A stretch of DNA of 64,000 nucleotides from an uncultured Odoribacter sp. (GTDB lineage Bacteria; Bacteroidota; Bacteroidia; Bacteroidales; Marinifilaceae): assembly GCA_900541415.1 (NCBI GenBank), contig UQJP01000016.1, forward strand, positions 1 through 64,000, given 5' to 3'. Position 1 is the stretch's first letter. The number at the start of each line of letters is the position of its first letter. The notes beneath the pieces are model-generated. The model was not told where the DNA came from and searched no databases. It saw only the letters and a list, made by a program, of their open reading frames with translations. Shown piece after piece: positions 16,476 to 26,400 of this stretch. A program made the position numbers and the translations under genes.

Positions 16476-17801
16476 ATGCAGGCTTCTTATAAAAATATCT
16501 GGAATATCACATTCCCTGTCCTTCTCAGCATCATGGTCGAGCAACTGATCAGCATGACCGATACTGCATTTTTAGGACGTTTAGGTGAAGTTGAATTGGG
16601 AGCCTCTGCCCTGGCATCTACTTACTATTTTATATTCTACGTGATTGGTTCCGGATTCGGTGTGGGGGCGCAAATCCTGCTGGCAAGGATGAACGGGGAA
16701 AAAAACTATCACCAAATCAACTCCGTATTTCTAAACAGCGGGATATTCCTCGTTGGCTTAGCCGCTTTCATCATCCTTATATCAAAAATCATATCTCCTG
16801 TCATTTTAAAATGGTTCATCAGTGCCGACGACATATACGCCGCCACGATCAGCTATCTGGATTGGCGGATATACGGACTGTTCTTTTCATTTATTCTGGT
16901 TATATTCAGGTCGTTTTTTGTAGCGGTCACCAAAACCCGGATATTAACGGTGAGTTCCATTATTATGGTACTCGTAAACATAATATGTAATTACTCCCTG
17001 ATCTTCGGAAAGTTCGGATTTCCACAACTGGGAATTGCCGGAGCTGCCATTGGCTCCACATTTGCCGAATTAGTCGCCACCCTTTTCCTTTACATTTACA
17101 TACGCCGCAAGGCAAGCTATAAAAAATACCGCCTGTTCACCTCCATACATTTCCAATGGGGACTGTTGAAACGTATCCTGAACATGTCCGTATGGACCAT
17201 GATTCAGGCTCTTTTAGCTCTCTCGACCTGGTTTGTATTCTTCATCATGATTGAACACCTGGGAAAAACGTCCCTGGCCATCGGCAACATTATCCGTAAC
17301 ATTTCCTCTATCCCGTTCATTTTCACGATGGCATTTGCCACTACGGTAAATTCACTGACCAGCAACCTGATTGGTGCAGGCTACCAGAAACAGATTTCCG
17401 ATTTGTGCAAAAAAGTCACCATCATGTGTTTCCTGTTCATTGTGCCGATCATCCTGCTGGCCTGTGTGTTTCCCCGTTCCTTTTTATCGATCTATACCGA
17501 TAATCAGGCATTGATCGACACAGCTATCCCAACCCTCTACGTCATGCTGTTCGCACATTTAATAACAGGCCCGGCATTTATTATGAACTTTGCCGTTTCG
17601 GGGACAGGAAATTCCAAAGCCGCCTCATTGCTCGAATTGGCAACTTTAGTCATTTACATGATTTATATATCGTTTGTAACAGGCTACCTGAAACAAAACA
17701 TCACAATCAGCTGGACAGCGGAATATATTTACGGCATCTTCTTGTTTACAGGTTCCGTATTATATATGTGGAAAGGAAAATGGCAGGATAAGCAAATATA
17801 G
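16476..17801 (+). CDS. MATE-family multidrug or metabolite exporter
   Basis: Twelve membrane helices in 441 residues form two related halves, with the MATE signatures ITFPVLLSIMVEQLISMTDTAF at the N-terminus (split here by function, not position) and GIAGAAIGSTFAE at the end of the first half. MATE proteins export cationic drugs or metabolites with Na+ or H+ counterflow. The substrate cannot be read from sequence. The gene has its own well-formed promoter covered by palindromes, suggesting a local repressor, but no regulator gene is adjacent apart from a broken LuxR-type fragment downstream. Confidence 0.9.
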   Translation: MQASYKNIWNITFPVLLSIMVEQLISMTDTAFLGRLGEVELGASALASTYYFIFYVIGSGFGVGAQILLARMNGEKNYHQINSVFLNSGIFLVGLAAFIILISKIISPVILKWFISADDIYAATISYLDWRIYGLFFSFILVIFRSFFVAVTKTRILTVSSIIMVLVNIICNYSLIFGKFGFPQLGIAGAAIGSTFAELVATLFLYIYIRRKASYKKYRLFTSIHFQWGLLKRILNMSVWTMIQALLALSTWFVFFIMIEHLGKTSLAIGNIIRNISSIPFIFTMAFATTVNSLTSNLIGAGYQKQISDLCKKVTIMCFLFIVPIILLACVFPRSFLSIYTDNQALIDTAIPTLYVMLFAHLITGPAFIMNFAVSGTGNSKAASLLELATLVIYMIYISFVTGYLKQNITISWTAEYIYGIFLFTGSVLYMWKGKWQDKQI

Positions 17802-17872
17802 GCTGTTATACCTCCCCCGATCCTCCAGAGCATGATCGGGAAAATTTAAAAAATCCTGCCTGATGCTTCCAG

Positions 17873-18061
17873 CTTTCACCACGGGAAAAGAAAATATTAG
17901 AATTAGTACGCAACGGCCTGCCGAGCAAAGAAATTCCCAATCAACTGGCAAGCAGTGTCCACACAGTAAATGCACACCGTCAAAGAATCCTTGAAAAACT
18001 GAATGTAGACAATTCTATCGAAACCATCCGTTATGTCTCCCATCTGGGGAGGTTAGACTAA
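17873..18061 (+). pseudogene. LuxR-type HTH remnant
   Basis: Frame 17873-18061 encodes 62 residues that read LSPREKKILELVRNGLPSKE, then IPNQLASSVHTVNAHRQR, then ILEKLNVDNSIETIRYVSHL and a stop. This is the C-terminal DNA-binding domain of a LuxR/NarL-type regulator with its helix-turn-helix complete. It has no ATG, and an in-frame TGA stands four codons upstream (17861-17863), so the receiver or sensor part is gone. It lies 71 bases after the MATE gene. It is a decayed gene fragment, probably not expressed. Confidence 0.8.
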
Positions 18062-18080
18062 GCCAGAATAGGTTCTTCCT

Positions 18081-19235
18081 CTACTTTCGGTTGCTAATAT
18101 TTCCGGCCACCTCCTCGCTTTTCTCTTCCACAAAATGAAAATATTTCTTAACCCAAACATTCAGGCACCACATCCACAAGGGTAACCATACCCACGCCCA
18201 TATCCACGCTATCGTAAAAAAAGTCATTTGCCCGGAATAAAAAAAAGTCAGGGGAATCAGTAAAACAGACAAGGCACCCAATCCCCAAAACACCCGCCTG
18301 TCCCTTTCACCTCTTGCCATCATCCCATATCCGGCGGCAAGCATTCCGCATATCACAAAAACACAATAAAACAACTGGGGAGGAACAACCACAAAAGCAC
18401 CGTATATCCGGAAACCGATTATACCAACCATCAATCCACCCACACATAGCCACCAATAAAATACATTTCGTTGCTTATTTATCGAACTCCATATCTTTAT
18501 CCCATAAAGAAAAACAATACACACGGCTAAAAGAAAAATTTGATAAGTCATATAGCCGACAAATAAAAAAGGCAAATAACAACATCCTATCGAAAAACAC
18601 AGAACAAAAGCATAATATTTCCGATCTTTCCATAAAACTCCCACACCTTTACCTAAACGATAAACCATAACCCCCAATGCCATCATTGCCAAAGCATGAG
18701 CGATATAATATAAAAAAGATAAATAAATAACAGCATTACTCCCACATTCAAAACTCCTTATACTTAGCGCAAGCATTCCTATCAATAGGTCGGCAAATAA
18801 AAAATAAAACATCTTTTTTACCTCTGCAAATACCTTATTACGCATCCACAAAATACAGCCTGTCAACTTCAAAACAAGGCTACTCGCCACAATAATCTGC
18901 TCTGCCATTTGCCATTTCTGCATCCTTATTAAAAATTCAGAAGCCCGACGGACATACTCTTTATCAGAACACTCCATCATCGAATACAAAGCCATGTTCT
19001 CCGGCACTTTCCATAAACTCAATAAAAATGCAATAGCCAAACAAATACTCCCTCCCACCAAACCGTATCCCTGAATGCGGCTTAAACGGAACAATGCCAC
19101 CATAATAATTACAACTCCAACAATAAATGCCAATTCTCCGATAAAATTTCGCAAAAAGAGAGAAGTCAGGAGATTCCCCCAATAAAACAGGCATAAATTA
19201 TAGATCACCTGTAACGGTTTCTTTGATTCGGTCAT
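18081..19235 (-). CDS. Unknown polytopic membrane protein
   Basis: I do not recognise this 384-residue protein. It is almost wholly hydrophobic, with about ten to eleven predicted membrane helices, a short N-terminal cytoplasmic tail (MTESKKPL) and a charged C-terminal tail (EEKSEEVAGNISNRK). Soluble loops are short; the longest, near residues 85-110, contains ECSDKEYVRRASEFLIRMQKW. No transporter, transferase or protease motif is visible. It is monocistronic between the LuxR remnant and a tRNA gene. Confidence 0.75.
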   Translation of the reverse strand: MTESKKPLQVIYNLCLFYWGNLLTSLFLRNFIGELAFIVGVVIIMVALFRLSRIQGYGLVGGSICLAIAFLLSLWKVPENMALYSMMECSDKEYVRRASEFLIRMQKWQMAEQIIVASSLVLKLTGCILWMRNKVFAEVKKMFYFLFADLLIGMLALSIRSFECGSNAVIYLSFLYYIAHALAMMALGVMVYRLGKGVGVLWKDRKYYAFVLCFSIGCCYLPFLFVGYMTYQIFLLAVCIVFLYGIKIWSSINKQRNVFYWWLCVGGLMVGIIGFRIYGAFVVVPPQLFYCVFVICGMLAAGYGMMARGERDRRVFWGLGALSVLLIPLTFFYSGQMTFFTIAWIWAWVWLPLWMWCLNVWVKKYFHFVEEKSEEVAGNISNRK

Positions 19236-19375
19236 AAATAGATTTTAATAAAAACAAATGCACTGATAAAAAAGAGAAAAATACCCACTTTAAAAATACC
19301 ATCATTTTATTTTTGATACCATGGGCCCATATTTTAACTCAACAGGAAAATTTGGACGAAGACAAACTTAACGAA

Positions 19376-19412
19376 TAATAAAAAACGAGATCAAATTCCT
19401 CTGATCTCGTTT
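19376..19412 (-). terminator. Terminator of tRNA-Gly
   Basis: On the minus strand CGAGATC pairs with GATCTCG around a 10-base loop and is followed by TTTTTTATT. It begins a few bases after the tRNA 3' end. Confidence 0.85.
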
Positions 19413-19417
19413 CGATG

Positions 19418-19490
19418 AGCGAAAAACGGGGCTCGAACCCGCGACCCCGACCTTGGGAAGGTCGTGCTCTACCAACTGAGCTACTTTCGC
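19418..19490 (-). tRNA. tRNA-Gly (anticodon CCC)
   Basis: The minus strand folds as a complete cloverleaf: acceptor GCGAAAG/TTTTCGC (one G-U pair), D-arm AGCTCAGTTGGTAGAGC, and anticodon arm CGACC-TTCCCAA-GGTCG giving anticodon CCC for GGG codons. The T-arm is GCGGGTTCGAGCCCCG, with the usual TTCGA loop. The discriminator is U, as expected for glycine. The CCA end is not encoded. Confidence 0.96.
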
Positions 19491-19528
19491 ATTATTTCAA
19501 AGCATTGTTCCTTCATTTTCGAACGGTG

Positions 19529-19536
19529 CAAAGATA
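19529..19536 (-). promoter_or_regulatory. tRNA-Gly promoter -7 box
   Basis: TATCTTTG on the minus strand, followed by C, is the consensus -7 box. It lies about 40 bases upstream of the tRNA 5' end. Confidence 0.75.
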
Positions 19537-19678
19537 AAAAACATATTTTAATGTGACAACGATTTCTTGAAATTTTTATTCCCGACAAACCCATTCCGCA
19601 TAAAATTTTATTCCTACCTTTAACCCCCATGAAATACCAACGGCAGAGGGTAATCCTCTCTTGAAGCAGTATTTATTT

Positions 19679-20335
19679 ATGATCGAAGTAAAAGATATAC
19701 ACAAAAGCTACGGAAAACTAAATGTATTGAAGGGCATCAGCCTGAAAATCCCGGAAAAAAAAGTAATCAGCATCATTGGGGCGAGTGGAACCGGAAAAAG
19801 TACCCTGCTCCATATTCTCGGCACACTCGACTATCCCGATAGCGGAGAGGTGTTATACGATAATATAAATGTCGCAACCTATTCTTCCGATAAATTAGCC
19901 GCATTCCGGAATAATAACATCGGTTTTGTTTTTCAATTCCATCACCTGCTACCGGAATTTACAGCTTTGGAAAATGTATGCATTCCAGCCTGGATAAAAG
20001 GCGCAGGAAAAAAAGAAGCCGAAAAAAGAGCCCTGGAACTACTTGGCCTTATGGGATTGAAAGACCGTATATCCCACAAACCGAACGAACTGTCGGGAGG
20101 AGAACAGCAAAGGGTTTCGGTTGCCAGGGCACTGGTCAACAATCCCCAGATCGTATTAGCGGACGAGCCTTCGGGGAATCTCGACACACACACCAAAAAT
20201 GAATTGCACCAGCTTTTCTTCTCGCTCCGGGACGAACTGGGGCAAACATTCGTCATCGTGACGCACGATAATTCCCTGGCAGAACTATCCGACCAAAAAA
20301 TACTTTTACAGGACGGACGGATCGTAGAAGGTTAA
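19679..20335 (+). CDS. lolD: LolD-like ABC transporter ATPase
   Basis: A complete ABC ATPase: Walker [11 protein letters not shown]-loop [12 protein letters not shown], signature LSGGEQQR, Walker [10 protein letters not shown] and the switch His in IVTHD. The [13 protein letters not shown] stretch is typical of the LolD/MacB/FtsE group that powers type VII ABC systems, where LolD releases lipoproteins from the inner membrane. I start it at the ATG at 19679 (MIEVKDI); the open frame extends upstream only through a TTG. No permease gene is adjacent, so the partner must be elsewhere. The FtsX-type permease at 32611 also lacks a neighbouring ATPase. Confidence 0.85.
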   Translation: MIEVKDIHKSYGKLNVLKGISLKIPEKKVISIIGASGTGKSTLLHILGTLDYPDSGEVLYDNINVATYSSDKLAAFRNNNIGFVFQFHHLLPEFTALENVCIPAWIKGAGKKEAEKRALELLGLMGLKDRISHKPNELSGGEQQRVSVARALVNNPQIVLADEPSGNLDTHTKNELHQLFFSLRDELGQTFVIVTHDNSLAELSDQKILLQDGRIVEG

Positions 20336-20436
20336 AAATGAAAAACGAAAAATGAAAAAATATAATTCGTGAAACTTATTGCCTGCACTCGCGGTAAACT
20401 TTCAACATTATAGTTTTTATCTTAGCGTTTTTAATT

Positions 20437-20444
20437 TATCTTTG
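20437..20444 (+). promoter_or_regulatory. FKBP promoter -7 box
   Basis: TATCTTTG followed by C is a perfect -7 box, 32 bases upstream of the first FKBP ATG. The -33 position has TTTT rather than TTTG. Confidence 0.7.
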
Positions 20445-20476
20445 CACGAATTTTATAATAAAATTAAATCTTAAAT

Positions 20477-21079
20477 ATGAAATATTCAGAAGAACTTGAC
20501 CGGGTTAGCTATTGTTTCGGGCTTAGCATTGCCAGTAATCTGATCTCATCAGGAGTAACCACTATCAATGCAGAAGCATTCAACGATGCCATGACCACCG
20601 TTTTTGCAGGAAATATGCCTGAAATCATGCCTGACGAAGCCAACAACATCCTCCAGGATTATTTCGAAAAATTACAGAAAGAAAGAGGCAGCAAAGCAAA
20701 AGCCGCCGGAGGAAAATTCCTGGCAGAGAACAAGGCTAAAGAAGGAGTGGTTGCGCTACCCAGCGGTTTGCAATATAAAATATTAAAAGAAGGCAACGGT
20801 CCTAAACCTAAAGCCAGCGACACCGTAAAATGCCACTATGAAGGACGTCTGACCGACGGAACTGTGTTCGATTCCTCCATTCGCAGAGGCGAGCCGGCAG
20901 AATTTCCGGTAGGCGGAGTGATTCAGGGTTGGGTGGAAGCATTGCAGTTGATGCCCGTTGGTTCAAAATGGCAGCTTTATATTCCTTCTGAATTGGCTTA
21001 TGGCACACACGGAGCCGGACAAGCTATCGGGCCGGACGAAACCCTGATTTTTGATGTCGAATTATTGGCAATTGTATAA
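20477..21079 (+). CDS. FKBP-type peptidyl-prolyl isomerase, cytoplasmic
   Basis: The N-terminal dimerisation domain (about residues 1-85, starting DRVSYCFGLSIASNL) leads by a helix rich in Lys and Ala to the FKBP catalytic domain (about 95-200). Visible are VKCHYEGRLTDGTVFDSS, the aromatic pocket around GVIQGWVEAL, and IPSELAYGTHGAG. This is the Mip/FklB arrangement, but it has no signal peptide, so it is cytoplasmic. The lipoprotein paralogue follows after 25 bases. Confidence 0.93.
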   Translation: MKYSEELDRVSYCFGLSIASNLISSGVTTINAEAFNDAMTTVFAGNMPEIMPDEANNILQDYFEKLQKERGSKAKAAGGKFLAENKAKEGVVALPSGLQYKILKEGNGPKPKASDTVKCHYEGRLTDGTVFDSSIRRGEPAEFPVGGVIQGWVEALQLMPVGSKWQLYIPSELAYGTHGAGQAIGPDETLIFDVELLAIV

Positions 21080-21104
21080 TTAATTATTCTATAAAACTTT
21101 AACA

Positions 21105-21815
21105 ATGAAGACAAAAAATTTACTGCTCTCTTTCGCCGTAGCTATCATGGCAATGGGTTGTAACAGTGGTTCTACCACTCAGACTTCAGCACCTTTAAAA
21201 ACTGCTGCTGATACCGTTTCTTTCTATTACGGTTATTTGATGGGTTCTCAAATGCAGGACATATTCGATGTAAACGTAACTGCATTAGTAGCCGGTATGA
21301 ACTCCGCCCTTCAAGACAAAAAAGTGGATGTTGATCCCCGGGAAATGGATATGTTCATCAACAACTTCATGCAACAGGCATACATGAAGAAAGTGGAAGA
21401 AAACCTGACTAAAGGTAAAGAATTCATGGAAAAGAACGCTAAAAAATCAGGAGTTGATACTCTCGCAGGTGGAAATGGCGTACAATATAAAGTAATCAAA
21501 GCCGGAACCGGAGAAAAACCGACTGCAACCGATATGGTAGAAGTTAAATACACCGGAAAACATATCGACGGAAAAGTATTCGAAAGCAACGTAGAAAATG
21601 CAGAACCGGCAAAATTCCAGGTAAATCAGGTAATCCCGGGATGGACAGCAGCTTTACAGCAAATGCCTGTCGGATCAAAATGGGAAATTTATATTCCTTC
21701 TGAAATGGGTTATGGCCCACGTCCTTACGGATCAATCATGCCTAACTCTACTTTGATCTTCGAAATTGAATTGCTTAACATCGTTAAAGCCGATTCAACT
21801 GCAGCTGAAAATTAA
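21105..21815 (+). CDS. FKBP-type peptidyl-prolyl isomerase lipoprotein
   Basis: A signal peptide with lipobox MAMGC (Cys near residue 19) precedes the same two-part structure: an N-terminal dimer domain (DTVSFYYGYLMGSQM) and an FKBP domain with VEVKYTGKHIDGKVF, VIPGWTAALQQMPVGSKW and IPSEMGYGPRPYGS. It would act in the periplasm, anchored by lipid, helping fold exported proteins. With the cytoplasmic paralogue upstream it forms a tandem duplication that has split between compartments. Confidence 0.93.
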   Translation: MKTKNLLLSFAVAIMAMGCNSGSTTQTSAPLKTAADTVSFYYGYLMGSQMQDIFDVNVTALVAGMNSALQDKKVDVDPREMDMFINNFMQQAYMKKVEENLTKGKEFMEKNAKKSGVDTLAGGNGVQYKVIKAGTGEKPTATDMVEVKYTGKHIDGKVFESNVENAEPAKFQVNQVIPGWTAALQQMPVGSKWEIYIPSEMGYGPRPYGSIMPNSTLIFEIELLNIVKADSTAAEN

Positions 21816-21840
21816 TTATCCTGAAAAAGGCTAATAGCAT

Positions 21841-21868
21841 AGCCTGGGGACATCCCCAGGCTTTGTTT
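21841..21868 (+). terminator. Terminator after FKBP pair
   Basis: AGCCTGGGGA and TCCCCAGGCT form a perfect 10-bp stem with a 2-base loop, followed by TTGTTTT. Confidence 0.85.
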
Positions 21869-21894
21869 TGTAAAATAATCTCAATCTCATTTAC

Positions 21895-22269
21895 ATGAAC
21901 TACGAAATTGTCGGAAAGCTGATATTTAAAGAGGATACACAACACATCAGTGAAAAATTCCAGAAAAGGGAATTTGTGATTGAAGTAGAAAACGAAAAAA
22001 ATTCACAATGGAATGATTTCGTAAAAGTGCAGTTGATACAAGACAGATGTGACCTTCTTGAAAATATTTCCTTAAACGAAAGCATTAAGGTGTATTTCAA
22101 CATCAGGGGACGGAAATGGGAAAACAAAGGACAGGTTTCCTATTTTACGAACCTTGAAGGCTGGCGGATTGAAAAAATGGCTCCGCAAAATCCGGAAAAC
22201 ATCCCGGTACCGGAATATCACGTAGAAGATATTCCCCCTATGCCGGAAGCCGACGATCTTCCTTTTTAA
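21895..22269 (+). CDS. DUF3127 OB-fold protein with SSB-like tail
   Basis: The 124-residue protein belongs to the DUF3127 family of Bacteroidota. The first roughly 100 residues look like a single OB-fold (IVGKLIFKED, EFVIEVENEK, KVYFNIRGRKWE, GWRIEKM). The tail is proline-rich and acidic and ends EADDLPF, very like the C-terminal tip by which single-stranded DNA-binding proteins recruit repair partners. It may bind single-stranded nucleic acid. The gene has its own terminator and no operon partner. Confidence 0.8.
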   Translation: MNYEIVGKLIFKEDTQHISEKFQKREFVIEVENEKNSQWNDFVKVQLIQDRCDLLENISLNESIKVYFNIRGRKWENKGQVSYFTNLEGWRIEKMAPQNPENIPVPEYHVEDIPPMPEADDLPF

Positions 22270-22297
22270 TCGGAACGATCTGAAACAGGATTTCCAT

Positions 22298-22336
22298 AAA
22301 AAAATCGTGTAACCAAAATGGTTTACACGATTTTTT
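22298..22336. terminator. Bidirectional terminator
   Basis: AAAAAATCGTGTAA pairs with TTACACGATTTTTT (one bulged base near the loop). It serves the DUF3127 gene and the converging CvfB-like gene. Confidence 0.85.
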
Positions 22337-22394
22337 ATTTTTCTTCAAATCACTGACTACCGGGAACTTATGCCGTAAGCAACGCCGATCTCCG

Positions 22395-23234
22395 CTATTC
22401 TTCCTCTTTCAGCCGGATTTCAGCAACGTCAATGTCGATGATTCCTTTCTTGAGCAAAGCCCCGATCGCTTTTTTATAATTTTTCTTACTGCAACCAAAC
22501 AAGTTGTATATTTCTTCCGGAGCGCTCTTATCTGAAATATCCAGCACTCCCCCGTTATCCCTGATCTTATCCAATATCATTTTTGACAATCCATCGATCT
22601 TTTCATATCCGGCAGGCTGCAATGAAACGTCGATCTTCTCATCTTCCCGCACTTCTTTTATATATCCTTTCAGCTTCTGCCCGATCTTTACAGGCTGGAA
22701 AATCTCGTTCTGGTAGATCAGTCCCCAATGGCTATTATTTATAATGACACTATATCCCAAATCCGATTTGCGGGCAATCAGCACATCCACTTCCTGCCCC
22801 GGCTCGTATTCAGGAAACACCTGATCCAAATACTTATCGATTTTCGTCGATGCCACAATACGGTCGGATGCCTTATCCACGTATGCATACACCAGATAGG
22901 AACGCCCTTCCTGCATGGGTTCGCGCTGTTCACGGAACGGCACTAACAAATCCTTTCTTAACCCCCAATCCAAAAAGGCCCCGATACCGCTTACCGCCAC
23001 CACTTTCAAAAAGGCAAACTCCCCCACCTTCACATAAGGCTTTTCCGTAGTTGCCACAATACGATCCTCGGAATCGAAATAGATAAAAGCTTTCACCTCA
23101 TCGTCCGGGGAACAATTATCGGGGACATACTCTTTGGGCATCAAAATCTCACCTCTCTCTTCTCCGTCGAGATATACCCCAAAATCCACTAACTTAACTA
23201 CTGTCAGCGTATTAAATTTACCTATTTCTACCAT
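22395..23234 (-). CDS. CvfB-like S1 RNA-binding protein
   Basis: Tandem S1-type OB domains fill residues 1-205: KLVDFGVYLD with GEILMPKEYVP, then VSGIGAFLDWGLRKDLLVPF, then a third built on LIYQNEIFQPVKIGQ. A C-terminal winged-helix (about 215-279, GCSKKNYKKAIGALLKKG) completes the CvfB/YitL plan. The protein probably binds RNA in the cytoplasm; its target is unknown. I start it at the ATG at 23234 (MVEIGKFN); seven further residues upstream are possible. The minus-strand box TATTTTTG at 23260-23253 is its likely promoter. Confidence 0.88.
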   Translation of the reverse strand: MVEIGKFNTLTVVKLVDFGVYLDGEERGEILMPKEYVPDNCSPDDEVKAFIYFDSEDRIVATTEKPYVKVGEFAFLKVVAVSGIGAFLDWGLRKDLLVPFREQREPMQEGRSYLVYAYVDKASDRIVASTKIDKYLDQVFPEYEPGQEVDVLIARKSDLGYSVIINNSHWGLIYQNEIFQPVKIGQKLKGYIKEVREDEKIDVSLQPAGYEKIDGLSKMILDKIRDNGGVLDISDKSAPEEIYNLFGCSKKNYKKAIGALLKKGIIDIDVAEIRLKEEE

Positions 23235-23252
23235 AATTTTCCGTATTTGATG

Positions 23253-23260
23253 CAAAAATA
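23253..23260 (-). promoter_or_regulatory. CvfB gene -7 box
   Basis: TATTTTTG followed by C on the minus strand lies 18 bases upstream of the chosen ATG. Confidence 0.55.
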
Positions 23261-23354
23261 AACAAACTATGTACGAAAAGCTAATTTATAAGTTTTTTGT
23301 TCCCGATTTCATTTAAAATAAGACATATCCTCATCACAAAGAACTTCCCCGAAT

Positions 23355-23393
23355 AAAAAGAAAAGCGGCTGAACAGATACCGTTCAGCCGCTT
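23355..23393 (-). terminator. Terminator after the large FAD oxidoreductase
   Basis: AAGCGGCTGAAC (23363-23374) and GTTCAGCCGCTT (23382-23393) form a perfect 12-bp stem, followed on the minus strand by TTCTTTTTA. Confidence 0.88.
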
Positions 23394-23410
23394 CAACCAC
23401 AATATCTCAT

Positions 23411-26400
23411 TTATTTAAAAGCACTTTCCGACAATCCCGGTGCATGCAATTTCAATTTGTCGAAATATTCGGGAACAGGCCGTCCCAATAATTTATCCAC
23501 ATACATGCGGGCAATGTATTGTGCCAACATAAAACCGTGTCCCCTCATTCCGACGAATAATCCTAACTCCGGATCTACGATATAGCGGGGCTCCGTATAA
23601 TAACCCGCCCATACCGCCTGCACACCCACGCCAGCCAATTGGGGAAGCCATTCCACAAACATTTCGCTGACGATTTCCAGAAAAGCCTTTGTATTTATTT
23701 TCAGGTTTTTATCGATACGCATAGCGTCCAGCTTAGGTGAAGCACACCCGATGATTTGTCCTGTATAAGCAATTTGCTGACCGTATACGGCAGAAAAACC
23801 TTTATAATTTTGCCGATCGATCAACATATCCAAATTACTGCCGTTCTTACCCAACATAGGCAGGCGGCGGGTAATAAATGCCTGATGGCGCACAGGATAC
23901 AGTCCGGCATCGATCCCCATACTCTCACACAGCTTTCCAGCCCCGCTGCCCAAAGCGTTCACAAAATGCTCCGTTTGGTACTCTATATATTTTTGATCGT
24001 GCGTCTGCACCAAAACATTCACGTATTTTCCCTCTTTCACCGCCTCGATCACCCGGCAATCTTCCAATACAGTTCCACCTGCCGACACCCCGATATTCCG
24101 TAGCAAGTCTACCACCTTCCCCGGCGTAGCCTGCCAGCAATCTTCCGTAGCCAAAGCCGAAAGATATTTCCGGGGTTTGGGGTTAAAATAGGGTGAAATT
24201 TCTTCCCGGAACTGCTTCGGGGCGATCATCTCCGCTTTCGACCAGGCTTTGCTGGCTTCCAGGGCCTTATAAGTTTCTTCGTCATGTGCAAAGCTGATGT
24301 ACCTGATCGGCTTATAATCGATATTCGACAAGCTTTGCAATTCCCGGAAAATGGCGTGATTCTGCCCGGCAATTTCAGCCAATTCAGGAATAGAAAACGC
24401 TGTCCGTCCTCCACCGATGTTCCGCCACGACGAGCCCCGGTCGGCATTTACCAAAATGGGATTCAGCCCCGCTTCCGCCATATAGCGGAAAAGAGAACTT
24501 CCGGCAATACCGCCTCCGGCAATCAGCGCAGCAACTTCGATCTTCGTAATGTTTTCCCGGTTCGCCACCAAATAAACATTACCTTTTTGTGCCGGGTGCA
24601 ATTCGCCCAACGTCAGCTGATTCGACAAAGGCGCACGCGGGGTGGCATCTCCGGTCACTTCTATTCCCCGGCTCCGTAAGGCCGTTTTCAAACGGGGGAT
24701 ACAACGTTTACCCCGGCAGGGGCCCATTCCCAAATGCGTCGTATGCTTAATTTCATCTATGGAAATAAAAGTGCGGTCGCCCACAACCTTCAGGACTTCT
24801 TCCAGCTTCACATCATCACAATGGCAAATATAGGTAGCTCCCGGATCTTCTTTTAACAAAGGCTTGAATTCCAAGGGTTCGGGATACTTATCCTTCACAA
24901 TAAAACCCCGTACTTTCGTCAATTCCCCTGCCTGTATTGTCTGGGATTTTACCCTTGCCACATGGGTTTTATTAGGCTTATGCAATATCTTTTCCACAAC
25001 GCCTTCTCCCAGCCGCTCCCCGTTATTATTCACCAGCCACACCACTTCCCCTTCTTTCACTTCATACTCCACAGGCAGGAATAATTTTTCCTTTTTCAGG
25101 TCATACCCGAAAATCGCCAATCCCGGACACTGGTACACACACTCCATGCAGCCGATACACCGTCCGTAATCGATAACCGGAACGGTAGAGGTGGACGATT
25201 TGGTAATTGCCCCGTGCGGACAGGCAAAAGAACAGGGATTACAGGCAAACCCGTACAAACAATCGGCCACCACAAAACCACGGGCTATCGCACGTTCTGC
25301 ATCGGGCAAGCGGGGTTCTCCCAGAACCTTCTCGGGATGTTGCTGGGAATCGATATATTCTTTCGATAACAACAGATAATCGTCATGATTGATCTTTATC
25401 CCCAGTTCCCTCATAATTTGCATGGCCGTGTGCCTGCCTTTCAGCACGGCACTCGTTCCCTCGCCGATACGGATAGCGTCCCCGGCAGCGTAACATTGTG
25501 CGCCAAATACTTCTTTTCCCTTCAGCCATAGCTGGTTATCGGGAATCAGGCCCGTACATATATTGATAACATCTATCCCTTTGATAAATTTCTCCGTTCC
25601 CCGTATCGGGCGGAAATTTTCGCATTGGGCAATCACAGCCCCGCATATTCCGTTTCCATCCTTGTTCGGGATAGCCCTGATCAGCGTGTAAGAGGTCAGG
25701 ATCGGAATAGCAAGACGCCTCACCCGGTTGGCCTGCACCGGAAATCCGCCCTCCTTCGGCATCGCCTCGATAATCGCTTTCACATTCGCTCCCGCCTGCA
25801 TCAATTGATACGAGGTCAGGTAACCGATATTTCCAGCCCCCACCGTCAGCACATTCTTTCCCAGCAAGGTCATTTCATTATTCATCATCTTCTGCACAAC
25901 AGCCGCTGTATACACTCCCGGCAGGTCATCGTTTTCAAAGGCAGGCATAAAAGGAACGGCACCGGTAGCCACCACCAAATAATCGGCATCTACAAAAAAC
26001 AGTTCGTCCGTCAGTATATTTTTAACCGCCACACGTTTACCTTCCAACACATCCCACACCGTCGAATTTAAATAAATTCCGTCCGTATTTTCTCCGGCAA
26101 GGTGGTGGGCAATATCAAATCCCCTCATTCCACCGAAACGTTTTTCTTTCTCGAAAAAGAAAAACTGGTGCGTCTGCATGGTAAACTGCCCCCCTACTTT
26201 ATCATTGTTATCGATCAGGATGTTGTCCACCCCATATTTGGAAAATTCCTCCCTCACGGCCAGCCCCGCAGGTCCCGCCCCCACAATGACCACCGAAGTC
26301 CGCAATATTTTCTTTGCAACGGGCAAAGCGGCCGGACGGCCGGAAGTCCCAAATTCTTCCTCCACTTCCTTCACTTCTTTCACACCGTCAACTTTCGTGA

